From positions 1 through 25,582 of the forward strand of contig UQFL01000025.1 of NCBI GenBank assembly GCA_900540305.1: a DNA stretch of 25,582 nucleotides, read 5' to 3'. Below are positions 1 to 5,870 of this stretch, piece after piece. Every line of letters begins with the position of its first letter. Positions within the stretch are counted from its first letter, which is position 1. The translations under genes were made by a program, and so were the position numbers. Source of the DNA: an uncultured Oscillospiraceae bacterium (GTDB lineage Bacteria > Bacillota > Clostridia > Oscillospirales > Acutalibacteraceae). Under the pieces are notes generated by a model. The model saw only the letters and a list, made by a program, of their open reading frames with translations. It ran no database searches and had not been told where the DNA came from.

Positions 1-32
1 CGTCGGCAGCGTCAGATGTGTATAAGAGACAG
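1..32 (+). other. Nextera Read 1 adapter (artefact)
   Basis: Bases 1-32 match the Illumina Nextera Read 1 transposase adapter minus its first T. Bases 14-32 are the 19-bp Tn5 mosaic end. This is library adapter left on the contig, not biology, so real sequence starts at 33. Confidence 0.98.
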
Positions 33-53
33 AATTTAAATTTAATAATTTAC

Positions 54-82
54 TTGACATTAAAATAGCATTGATATATTAT
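54..82 (+). promoter_or_regulatory. Promoter of the sigma factor gene
   Basis: A consensus -35 TTGACA (54-59) is followed by a 17-bp spacer and a -10 TATTAT (77-82). Initiation would fall near position 89, giving a short leader before the ribosome site GGAGG at 98-102. Confidence 0.75.
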
Positions 83-107
83 AAAATCAGGTAGGATGGA
101 GGAATTT

Positions 108-680
108 ATGGACAAGTTTAGTAATTTAAGCGAAGAAAAAATTCTTTCACTTGCCAAAGAAGGAGATAATGAGGCAGTAAACTTCATTATCAGAAAATAC
201 AAGTACATAGCAGTTAAGGCTGCATCGGGCTGGACTAACGCCGCTGTTGAACCCGAAGACCTTGTTCAGGAAGGTATGATAGGTTTGCTTGCCGCAGTCA
301 AGTCTTTTGAAGCTGAGAAAGGAAAAACTTTTCTTTCGTACGCTTACACTTGTGTTAATAATTCAATCCAAACGGCGCTGCGCAAGGTCAACAGAAAAAA
401 GGATATTCCTAAAAACGATATTGTTCCCTTTGAAAAAGAATTTGTTGATGGGAAAACAAATTCTTTAAGCGCTGAAGATTCTTTCCTTGCTCAGGAAAGC
501 GTATCAATGTTATTACAGCAGCTTGATAAAAGTCTCTCAAAATTCGAAAACGAAGTTCTGAGATTGTTTTTGGTTGGTTGCAGTTACAACGAAATCGCAG
601 AAAGGCTTTATAAGTCCCCCAAAGCGATTGATAATGCTTTACAGCGAATCCGAAAGAAACTTAAAGAGGTTTCCTTCTAA
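108..680 (+). CDS. SigH-like sigma-70 family RNA polymerase sigma factor
   Basis: A 190-residue sigma factor that would direct core RNA polymerase to alternative promoters. Near residue 50 it carries the region 2 core-binding signature EDLVQEGMIGL, followed by the -10 recognition helix (FLSYAYTCVNNSI). At the C-terminus is a region 4 helix-turn-helix (YNEIAERLYKSPKAIDNALQRI). Region 1.1 and a full region 3 are absent, as in the sporulation SigH group. ATG 108 is chosen over ATG 96 because GGAGG at 98-102 lies 5 nt before it and would overlap a start at 96. No anti-sigma gene is adjacent. Membership of the SigH-like group is secure, but an actual role in sporulation is not shown. Confidence 0.88.
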   Translation: MDKFSNLSEEKILSLAKEGDNEAVNFIIRKYKYIAVKAASGWTNAAVEPEDLVQEGMIGLLAAVKSFEAEKGKTFLSYAYTCVNNSIQTALRKVNRKKDIPKNDIVPFEKEFVDGKTNSLSAEDSFLAQESVSMLLQQLDKSLSKFENEVLRLFLVGCSYNEIAERLYKSPKAIDNALQRIRKKLKEVSF

Positions 681-692
681 ATCCCAAAGCAA

Positions 693-718
693 GGTTGCAA
701 AACAACCGAATTATTTTT
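693..718 (+). terminator. Weak hairpin between sigma factor and zinc-ribbon genes
   Basis: GGTTG (693-697) and CAACC (703-707) form a 5-bp stem followed by a T-rich run. It is short for an intrinsic terminator and may only attenuate. The next gene is 54 nt downstream and may be partly co-transcribed with the sigma factor. Confidence 0.35.
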
Positions 719-734
719 TGAGAGGTAAAAAATT

Positions 735-1013
735 ATGTACGAAGACAAAACATTGACCTGCAAAGACTGCGGAAACGAATTTGTTTTTACAGCCGGCGAG
801 CAGGAATTCTACGCTGAAAAAGGCTTTGAAAACGAGCCTCAGAGATGCAAGGCTTGCAGAGACGCCAGAAAAGCGGAAAGAAAAGCTGCAAGAGTTATGC
901 ATGATGCAGTTTGCGCAAACTGCGGTGCGGAATGCAAAATTCCGTTTGAGCCTAAGGACGACCGCCCTGTTTACTGCAGCACATGCTTTTCAAAGATTCA
1001 GGAAAACAAATAA
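735..1013 (+). CDS. Double zinc-ribbon protein (four CxxC motifs)
   Basis: A 92-residue soluble protein with four CxxC knuckles: C9/C12, C38/C41, C60/C63 and C81/C84. These would build two zinc ribbons, one at each end, joined by a basic helix rich in Arg, Lys and Ala (about residues 42-54). The pattern matches the small zinc-ribbon proteins annotated in Clostridia as CxxC-domain proteins. Some relatives are thought to bind nucleic acid or the ribosome, but no specific role is established. The start is supported by AGAGG at 721-725, 9 nt upstream. It follows the sigma factor on the same strand and is closed by a strong terminator. Confidence 0.8.
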   Translation: MYEDKTLTCKDCGNEFVFTAGEQEFYAEKGFENEPQRCKACRDARKAERKAARVMHDAVCANCGAECKIPFEPKDDRPVYCSTCFSKIQENK

Positions 1014-1015
1014 TT

Positions 1016-1045
1016 AAAAGCTGCCAAAAGGCAGCTTTTATTTTT
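1016..1045 (+). terminator. Intrinsic terminator after the zinc-ribbon gene
   Basis: A perfect 10-bp stem, AAAAGCTGCC (1016-1025) with GGCAGCTTTT (1030-1039), closes a 4-nt loop and is followed by a T run. It begins 2 nt after the stop codon. Confidence 0.88.
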
Positions 1046-1058
1046 GATAAAAAAACAC

Positions 1059-1087
1059 TTGACAAGAGTTATTTCCTGTGATATTAT
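1059..1087 (+). promoter_or_regulatory. Promoter of tRNA-Ser(UGA)
   Basis: TTGACA (1059-1064), a 17-bp spacer and TATTAT (1082-1087) preceded by TGA, giving an extended -10. The tRNA begins 14 nt after the -10 box, so the leader is very short. Confidence 0.8.
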
Positions 1088-1101
1088 ATTCGAGCAGATA
1101 C

Positions 1102-1189
1102 GGAGAGGTATCGAAGCGGTCATAACGAGGCGGTCTTGAAAACCGTTTGGCCAAAAGCCACATGGGTTCGAATCCCATCCTCTCCGCCA
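1102..1189 (+). tRNA. tRNA-Ser (anticodon UGA)
   Basis: The acceptor arm GGAGAGG (1102-1108) pairs with CCTCTCC (1179-1185). These are followed by discriminator G and an encoded CCA (1187-1189). The anticodon loop CTTGAAA holds TGA at 1137-1139. A long variable arm (TTTGGCCAAAAGCCA region) marks a class II tRNA, and the T loop GTTCGAATC is canonical. Confidence 0.97.
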
Positions 1190-1190
1190 T

Positions 1191-1224
1191 AAAAGGCACA
1201 TTCGTTTGAATGTGCCTTTTTTCT
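1191..1224 (+). terminator. Terminator after tRNA-Ser(UGA)
   Basis: AAAAGGCACATTC (1191-1203) pairs perfectly with GAATGTGCCTTTT (1208-1220) around a 4-nt loop, with T-rich sequence following. It could also terminate the cupin gene arriving from the other strand. Confidence 0.88.
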
Positions 1225-1241
1225 TTTATTTCTGAAAAGAA

Positions 1242-1688
1242 TCAACATCTTTCACAATGCTCCTCAGCGTCTTTTTTAGTCTTATGAAGAGTGTCATAAG
1301 GATGCTGCGGCGGAGCGTAAATTGAATAAAGCTTGAGCGGTGTTCTGCCTGTGTTGATAATATTGTGCAAAGTGTTTGCAGGGATAACGACTGCGCTGTT
1401 TGCATTAATATCTTCGCAAAAATCAACATTGCCGTTGCAATCCTTGAAAACAACTCGACCGAAACCGCTTTGAACACGAATAAACTGGTCTACATCAGGG
1501 TGTATCTCCTCCCCTATATCGCATCTGACAGGAATACTCATCAAAGTAATCTGCAAGTTTTCACCTGTCCACAACGCTGTTCTGAAGCAGTTATTCATAT
1601 TAGTACAGCGGTTTATATTAAACGCCAAGGGCTTATTTCTGTAGTGCCCAAAGCATGAAAATTCTTTCTGATTTTTTCTGTTACTCAC
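1242..1688 (-). CDS. Cupin-domain protein
   Basis: A 148-residue single-domain cupin. Cupin motif 1 is GEEIHPDVDQFIRVQSGFG (residues 59-77), with likely metal ligands H63, D65 and Q68. Motif 2 is around VIPANTLHNIINTG (residues 101-114), with H108. The family's Pro-rich tail (YAPPQHPYDTLHKTK) follows. Such stand-alone cupins are usually metal-binding enzymes or sugar/small-molecule binders, and the substrate cannot be read from sequence. The start is GTG at 1688, preceded by the strong ribosome site GGAGGTGAAC. The N-terminal 25 residues are basic and Cys-containing and fall outside the barrel. Confidence 0.85.
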   Translation of the reverse strand: MSNRKNQKEFSCFGHYRNKPLAFNINRCTNMNNCFRTALWTGENLQITLMSIPVRCDIGEEIHPDVDQFIRVQSGFGRVVFKDCNGNVDFCEDINANSAVVIPANTLHNIINTGRTPLKLYSIYAPPQHPYDTLHKTKKDAEEHCERC

Positions 1689-1716
1689 CGTTCACCTCCG
1701 AATAAAGGTTCACAAT

Positions 1717-1722
1717 ATTATA
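1717..1722 (-). promoter_or_regulatory. Putative -10 box of the cupin gene
   Basis: A perfect TATAAT lies on the minus strand about 30 nt before the start codon, but no good -35 box is found at 17-18 bp. It sits inside an inverted repeat (GTTCA at 1708-1712 region and TGAAC at 1723-1727), which suggests a regulator may compensate for the weak -35. Confidence 0.45.
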
Positions 1723-1753
1723 TGAACATTACCCCTTATTCGTTACGGTAATA

Positions 1754-2245
1754 TCAAAACTCACAGGATAAAACAGCGTTTTTAAGATTTTCAAGGTCTG
1801 TATTATCGGGATGGGTCAACGCTCTGTCAAAATTTGAAATCATCATCTGTTTTTGAGGAGAATCCTGCATAGATTCATATCTCTTGCGAACTGAAATCGG
1901 CATTTTTCCCTGACACATAAACTCCCCTGCCAACTTGCAGTTTGGGTTTAAATTTTCTTTGACGGCGGACAATATTTTTTCAAAATATTCCTTTGAACCG
2001 CCGAAACCTGCCGTACCGAAAAGAAATAGAGACTGTTTGTCAATCTTAGATATAAAATCTTTAAAATTATCGTCACAAGTACCTTTATCAGTCCAAAAGC
2101 CTGCAAAAATCACATCTGCTTTAAGTGCCTTGTTGTCAGGCACTCCTAAATATACGCACTCCTTTTCGGGTAATATTTTATAAATATAATCAGCAAGTAA
2201 TTTTGTGTTTCCTGTTTTACTGCTGTAAACTATTGAATATTTCAC
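1754..2245 (-). CDS. Flavodoxin-family protein (BilS-like)
   Basis: A 163-residue flavodoxin-fold protein. The FMN phosphate loop is SSKTGNT (residues 8-14). Further flavin-contact segments are GFWTDKGTCD and FLFGTAGFGGS, typical of the short clostridial flavodoxins. The C-terminal half (FMCQGKMP, FDRALTHPD) resembles the subgroup recently named BilS, the flavodoxin partner of bilirubin reductase. That link is from memory of the family, and no bilR or bilirubin-reductase gene is nearby. The likely role is electron transfer through bound FMN. The start is GTG at 2245, with AAAGGAG about 9 nt upstream. It is transcribed alone. Confidence 0.82.
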   Translation of the reverse strand: MKYSIVYSSKTGNTKLLADYIYKILPEKECVYLGVPDNKALKADVIFAGFWTDKGTCDDNFKDFISKIDKQSLFLFGTAGFGGSKEYFEKILSAVKENLNPNCKLAGEFMCQGKMPISVRKRYESMQDSPQKQMMISNFDRALTHPDNTDLENLKNAVLSCEF

Positions 2246-2342
2246 AACAAGCGCTCCTTTCGTTCATTCAATAATATCATATATTTTAAAATGAATTTGT
2301 GTTAAATTGTTAATTTTTTTGAAAATTAAAACTTCAAGGCAT

Positions 2343-2380
2343 AAAAAAAGAGAAACAGAAAAATCTGTTTCTCTTTTTTT
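2343..2380 (-). terminator. Terminator downstream of the surface-protein gene
   Basis: A perfect 17-bp stem, formed by AAAAAAAGAGAAACAGA (2343-2359) and its complement (2364-2380), closes a 4-nt loop. The A and T tracts at the two ends make it functional in either direction. It closes the TetR/surface-protein transcript before the flavodoxin gene. Confidence 0.85.
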
Positions 2381-2512
2381 GTCTCCGAGGACTTAAAAAG
2401 ATGTCACGCTCTTTTTTGATTTGAGACTTGACCCACACAGTTTTATTTTTTAATCAAAGAGACGCAATATACTAAATTAGTCTGCTGCTACCTCCTTTAG
2501 AATTTTGTAGGT
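2381..2512. other. Spacer with no recognised gene
   Basis: A 132-bp interval between the surface-protein stop and the hairpin at 2343-2380. On the minus strand it contains AAAGGAGGT (around 2490), a good ribosome site with no usable start or ORF after it. This could be the remnant of a deleted downstream gene. Nothing else is recognisable. Confidence 0.4.
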
Positions 2513-4189
2513 TCAGCTTAATTGTTTCTTCTTTCTGTATGTCAATATACTTAGTATACCGCCCGATGCAAGCAGTAGGGCAATGCACAATGCCATATTG
2601 CTGTTTTCTCCTGTTTCAGGAGAAGTAGAAGATACATGTTCCAAGTTAGCTATAGCATCCTCAATAGCTTTTGCCATAGCATCAACTTCTGCCTGTTCTG
2701 TAATATTCTTACCGCGCACTACTGCCGCAATAGCCGCTTCTACGCCGGAGAAATCCTTGTAGTCGTCCTTGTTCAAAGCATTAGCTTTCTCAATAGACAT
2801 GTCCACCTTGCTGTAATCCGCGTCTTTATAGACAAGAGCAGCAATGGCATCTTCGATTGCCTTTGCCATTTCGTCAACTTTTGACTGTTCTGCAGCGCTT
2901 AACGAAGTATCAACACTTTCTATTGCTTGTTTCAAAACAGATACTGTTTCATCAGTGTAAATGAAAATATCCTGTGGAACCTTATCTAATGCAGCATTTA
3001 CTGCCGTGTAATCAGCCAACCTGTATTTTAAATCCCAACTGAAAGTCGGGTGCTCTATTCCTTCTACCCATTCAACTCCCTGTGAGGCATTATTTTGCAA
3101 CGAAACGAGAATATCGTTGTCTGTAAAATCAGTTATAGCCTTTGCACAAGGTGTTGGATCAAAGCCCGTATCAATAGCAAGACTACCCTTATCTAATTTC
3201 GTAATGACACGATACCCATTATCACTTTCTTTATAAAAACAGTCAGCAACTGTTGGGGTTCCTGTCAGATGAGCAATCACAGCAGTATATTCCTTTTCTG
3301 CACTTGATATATCGCTGCTTACCATCATGCAATTATTGATTTTAACATTTTCTTCTACATTATTGTTGTAACCAACAGCCAATAACCCTCCAATTGTAGA
3401 CTCCGGATCTTCGCTAACGATTGAGCCGTTAAACCAGCAGTCTGAAATCAAAGAAGTTTCTCCGGCATTTAACCATTCGCCGACCAATCCTCCGACACTA
3501 TCACTATATTCTGAATTTCTGCTAATGATGTTTGCGTCAGAACCGCATCCAATAATTTGTGTACCTTGCATACATGATCCTGTAATTCCGCCAGCGCTTC
3601 GCCAACCATTGACGCTTTCTACAGTGCCGGATGTATAACAGTTTAAGATCTTGCCGTTTTCTACTAATGCAGCTATGATGCCTATGTGCATACTGTAATC
3701 ATTGGCGCTCAAATCCGCATCTACAACATTCAGATTCTTAATTACACCGCCCTGCACATAGCCAAAAAGCGAGTCGAAAGGATCTCTGTCTGTCCCATGA
3801 CGGTTCAAGTTGTATATCGTATGTCCTTGTCCGTCAAATGTTCCTTTAAAGAAATAACCATCATCTGTATTCCTGTTTGTAATCGGTGTCCAAGGATAAT
3901 CTCCAAGATCTAAGTCGCAGTCTAAATATATGGTCTTATTCTCAAATGTATTACCAGTAGACGCACCGGTATCAATTCCAATATTTGTAAGTTCTGCAAG
4001 TCCCGCCAACTGCTCTGCAGTTTTGATGTGAAATTCTGTATCGGTTTCATTATACCAGCTTGTATCAGCTGTTCCGTCCCATACATCTACCTCATTTTCC
4101 GCTGCATAGGCAATTGTTGGTAGTAACCCGAAAATAAGCATTACAGAAAGTAACGCCGCTAACGTTCGATTACATAGTCTGTGTTTCAT
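2513..4189 (-). CDS. Sortase-anchored surface protein with GLUG-like and FIVAR repeats
   Basis: A 558-residue exported protein. Residues 1-30 are a signal peptide: basic start, hydrophobic core (LAALLSVMLIFGLLP) and an AYA/A cleavage region. About residues 100-290 form a beta-helix-like region of GLUG-type repeats (GGVIKNLNV, GGITGS, VGGLVGEW, GGLLAVG). About residues 390-520 hold two alpha-helical FIVAR-type repeats, each ending in VDEMAKAIEDAI or a close variant. The cell-wall sorting signal is SPETG (523-527), then a hydrophobic stretch and the basic tail YRKKK. It is probably an adhesin or surface matrix protein; the ligand is unknown. Its ATG overlaps the TetR stop (ATGA), and GGGGG lies 8 nt upstream, so it is translationally coupled. 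Confidence 0.88.
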   Translation of the reverse strand: MKHRLCNRTLAALLSVMLIFGLLPTIAYAAENEVDVWDGTADTSWYNETDTEFHIKTAEQLAGLAELTNIGIDTGASTGNTFENKTIYLDCDLDLGDYPWTPITNRNTDDGYFFKGTFDGQGHTIYNLNRHGTDRDPFDSLFGYVQGGVIKNLNVVDADLSANDYSMHIGIIAALVENGKILNCYTSGTVESVNGWRSAGGITGSCMQGTQIIGCGSDANIISRNSEYSDSVGGLVGEWLNAGETSLISDCWFNGSIVSEDPESTIGGLLAVGYNNNVEENVKINNCMMVSSDISSAEKEYTAVIAHLTGTPTVADCFYKESDNGYRVITKLDKGSLAIDTGFDPTPCAKAITDFTDNDILVSLQNNASQGVEWVEGIEHPTFSWDLKYRLADYTAVNAALDKVPQDIFIYTDETVSVLKQAIESVDTSLSAAEQSKVDEMAKAIEDAIAALVYKDADYSKVDMSIEKANALNKDDYKDFSGVEAAIAAVVRGKNITEQAEVDAMAKAIEDAIANLEHVSSTSPETGENSNMALCIALLLASGGILSILTYRKKKQLS

Positions 4190-4773
4190 AAATTTTCCCC
4201 CTTAAAATTTTTTTCTTTTACAAACAGCTTCAATGATGTGCGTATTGCACCAAGCTGTAAATTCAGATAATCTTCATCTTGAAACAAAGCGTAATGAACA
4301 CACGCACGAACAAAAATATAAGTCATACCTTGAATAAATTCCGCAGGCATACCGAGCTTTTCGGAAAGTAACACAGCATATTCGTGATAACGAATATTAA
4401 CGCCTTTAAAAAACTCTTTGCCGTATTCCCCATACTTCGGACTTGCATAAACCTGATACATAAAGCGGTATTTTGCGCCGTGTAGTTTTGAAGTAAGATA
4501 AGGCATTTCCCTTAAAAAGCGCTCAATATCTTCAAAACTCTTAGGTGCATTAGCCATGAAATCATCTTCCACTTTAGCCATACAATGTGCTGTTGATTCA
4601 ACTACAATATTGTCTTTTGAGCCAAAATGATAAATCAATGCGCCATTTGTAATACCGCAGGCTTCTGCCAATTTGTGCATTCCCGTGTTTTCAAGACCGT
4701 ATTTACAAAAGGTGTCAAAACATATTTCTAAAAGTTCTATTCTTCGTTCAGGATTGCGTTTAGGACCTGACAT
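4186..4773 (-). CDS. TetR/AcrR-family transcriptional regulator
   Basis: A 195-residue regulator. The N-terminal DNA-binding domain has its helix-turn-helix at about residues 31-51 (GMHKLAEACGITNGALIYHF), a near-consensus TetR recognition segment. The remaining 140 residues are the helical effector and dimerisation domain. The start is supported by AAGGAGG on the minus strand, 6 nt upstream. It is the first gene of a two-gene operon with the surface protein and overlaps it by 4 bp. A palindrome in its own leader (4790-4817) suggests it represses both itself and the surface protein until an unknown ligand releases it. Confidence 0.92.
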   Translation of the reverse strand: MSGPKRNPERRIELLEICFDTFCKYGLENTGMHKLAEACGITNGALIYHFGSKDNIVVESTAHCMAKVEDDFMANAPKSFEDIERFLREMPYLTSKLHGAKYRFMYQVYASPKYGEYGKEFFKGVNIRYHEYAVLLSEKLGMPAEFIQGMTYIFVRACVHYALFQDEDYLNLQLGAIRTSLKLFVKEKNFKGENL

Positions 4774-4789
4774 TCAACTCCTCCTTCAC

Positions 4790-4817
4790 TAATTATTTAC
4801 TAACCAGTCAATAATTA
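4790..4817 (-). promoter_or_regulatory. Likely TetR operator
   Basis: A 28-bp palindrome with one mismatched pair: TTATTTACT (4793-4801), AACC centre, AGTCAATAA (4806-4814), extended by matching AT pairs on both sides. It lies between the -10 box and the ribosome site of the TetR gene, where a bound repressor would block transcription. Size and symmetry fit a TetR dimer site. Confidence 0.72.
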
Positions 4818-4824
4818 CAATTTT

Positions 4825-4852
4825 ATTATAACAAATACAGAAAAATTGTCAA
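4825..4852 (-). promoter_or_regulatory. Promoter of the TetR/surface-protein operon
   Basis: On the minus strand, TTGACA (4847-4852), a 16-bp spacer and TATAAT (4825-4830). Both boxes are perfect consensus, so expression should be strong unless repressed, which fits the operator just downstream. Confidence 0.82.
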
Positions 4853-4925
4853 TGAGTTTGTTAAATATTTGTCAAATATTTTTTACAACTAATCAGCATA
4901 TTATATTCTTTTGCTAAAAAAATAC

Positions 4926-4961
4926 AAAAGGCGTATGGATATAAACATTCCATACGCCTTT
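4926..4961 (-). terminator. Distal terminator after tRNA-Ser(GCU)
   Basis: A 13-bp perfect stem, AAAGGCGTATGGA (4927-4939) with TCCATACGCCTTT (4949-4961), is followed on the minus strand by a T-rich stretch. It is the second of two hairpins between the tRNA and the TetR promoter. Confidence 0.78.
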
Positions 4962-5004
4962 AAAATTTTCGCTGTTATACATTTATAAAATGCTCATAAA
5001 ATCA

Positions 5005-5034
5005 CGAAAAGCCTTGATAAATCAAGGCTTTTCG
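5005..5034 (-). terminator. Proximal terminator after tRNA-Ser(GCU)
   Basis: A perfect 14-bp stem, CGAAAAGCCTTGAT (5005-5018) with ATCAAGGCTTTTCG (5021-5034), has a 2-nt gap at the apex. It starts 23 nt after the tRNA 3' end on the minus strand. Confidence 0.75.
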
Positions 5035-5057
5035 TTTGGCATTTATCAATGCCTTAT

Positions 5058-5148
5058 TGGCGCAGATGGAGAGATTCGAACTCTCGCGGCAGTTTCCCAC
5101 CCTACGCCCTTAGCAGGGGCGCCTCGTCACCAGCTTGAGTACATCTGC
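5058..5148 (-). tRNA. tRNA-Ser (anticodon GCU)
   Basis: On the minus strand, acceptor GCAGATG (5148-5142) pairs with CATCTGC (5068-5062). Discriminator G and an encoded CCA (5060-5058) follow. The anticodon loop CTGCTAA contains GCT at 5114-5112. A long variable arm (class II) and the T arm GAGAG-TTCGAAT-CTCTC are present. Confidence 0.97.
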
Positions 5149-5204
5149 AAAACTGTAACTTTAACACACTCTGTCAAGTTATAACACCTAATCGGTGCTT
5201 AAAT

Positions 5205-5233
5205 AATATAACAAAAATATTCTTAAATGTCAA
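5205..5233 (-). promoter_or_regulatory. Promoter of tRNA-Ser(GCU)
   Basis: On the minus strand, TTGACA (5228-5233), a 17-bp spacer and TATATT (5205-5210). This places the start about 50 nt before the tRNA, leaving a 5' leader to be removed by RNase P. Confidence 0.68.
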
Positions 5234-5291
5234 CACAAAAATTAATATATAATTCGCACATTTTTTACATAAACTATTTATGGTGATGGAT

Positions 5292-5819
5292 ATGAATAAA
5301 AAACTATTTATTTTTGAACTGTGCGGATTTGTATTTGTTTCTGTTTTGGGCACTTTGTGCCACTTTTTCTTTGAATGGAGCAATGAAAGTACGGCAGTAG
5401 GCATTTTCTGCCCCGTCAACGAGAGCGTATGGGAGCATCTTAAATTATTATTTTTCCCTTATATTATATGGAGCATAATTGAATTTTTCGCCCTCAAAAT
5501 CAAAGGAAATTTCTTTTTCTCAAAACTTTGCGGCAGTATTTCGGGAACGCTGACAATCCTGTTCATTCATTACACATACAAGGGCGCAAGCGGAATGGAA
5601 AGCATGGTTGCTGACATAATATCATTCTTCGCAGGCGTTGCTGTTTCATTTCTTATCAGTTATGCAATTATCAAAAATGTAAAGCAAGGAAGTATGTTCA
5701 GAGAAATTGCGAGCGCAGCGGCACTAATTGCCGTTGCAGGACTGTTTATATTGTTCACTTTTGCCCCGCCCCTTATCCCGCTGTTTGAAGACCCTAAAAC
5801 TCTCACATACGGTATATAA
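5292..5819 (+). CDS. DUF6512-like integral membrane protein
   Basis: A 175-residue hydrophobic protein with about five predicted membrane helices, near residues 6-25, 52-70, 80-98, 106-127 and 138-158. The conserved segment PVNESVWEHLKLLFFP (41-56), preceded by LCHFFFEWS, is the hallmark of the DUF6512 membrane family in Firmicutes; its function is unknown. ATG 5292 is preferred over ATG 5280 because GGTGA (5282-5286) lies just upstream and the helix prediction starts naturally there, but the ribosome site is weak. It is monocistronic and faces the M28 peptidase gene across a shared terminator. Confidence 0.75.
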   Translation: MNKKLFIFELCGFVFVSVLGTLCHFFFEWSNESTAVGIFCPVNESVWEHLKLLFFPYIIWSIIEFFALKIKGNFFFSKLCGSISGTLTILFIHYTYKGASGMESMVADIISFFAGVAVSFLISYAIIKNVKQGSMFREIASAAALIAVAGLFILFTFAPPLIPLFEDPKTLTYGI

Positions 5820-5821
5820 AC

Positions 5822-5859
5822 ATAAAGCCGCACAAGGAAATATCCTTATGCGGCTTTAT
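5822..5859. terminator. Bidirectional terminator between convergent genes
   Basis: ATAAAGCCGCACAAGGA (5822-5838) pairs with TCCTTATGCGGCTTTAT (5843-5859) with a single C/A mismatch. It lies 2 nt after the DUF6512-like gene and 11 nt before the end of the M28 gene on the other strand. Confidence 0.87.
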
Positions 5860-5870
5860 TAATAGGTATA

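Noticed and set aside
14..32. Tn5 mosaic end as a sign of a real transposon
   Set aside because: It is joined to the rest of the Nextera adapter and sits at the contig end; the same is seen at the other end.
1365..1658. 97-codon plus-strand ORF opposite the cupin gene
   Set aside because: Lies fully antisense to a clear cupin domain with its own ribosome site; no features of its own.
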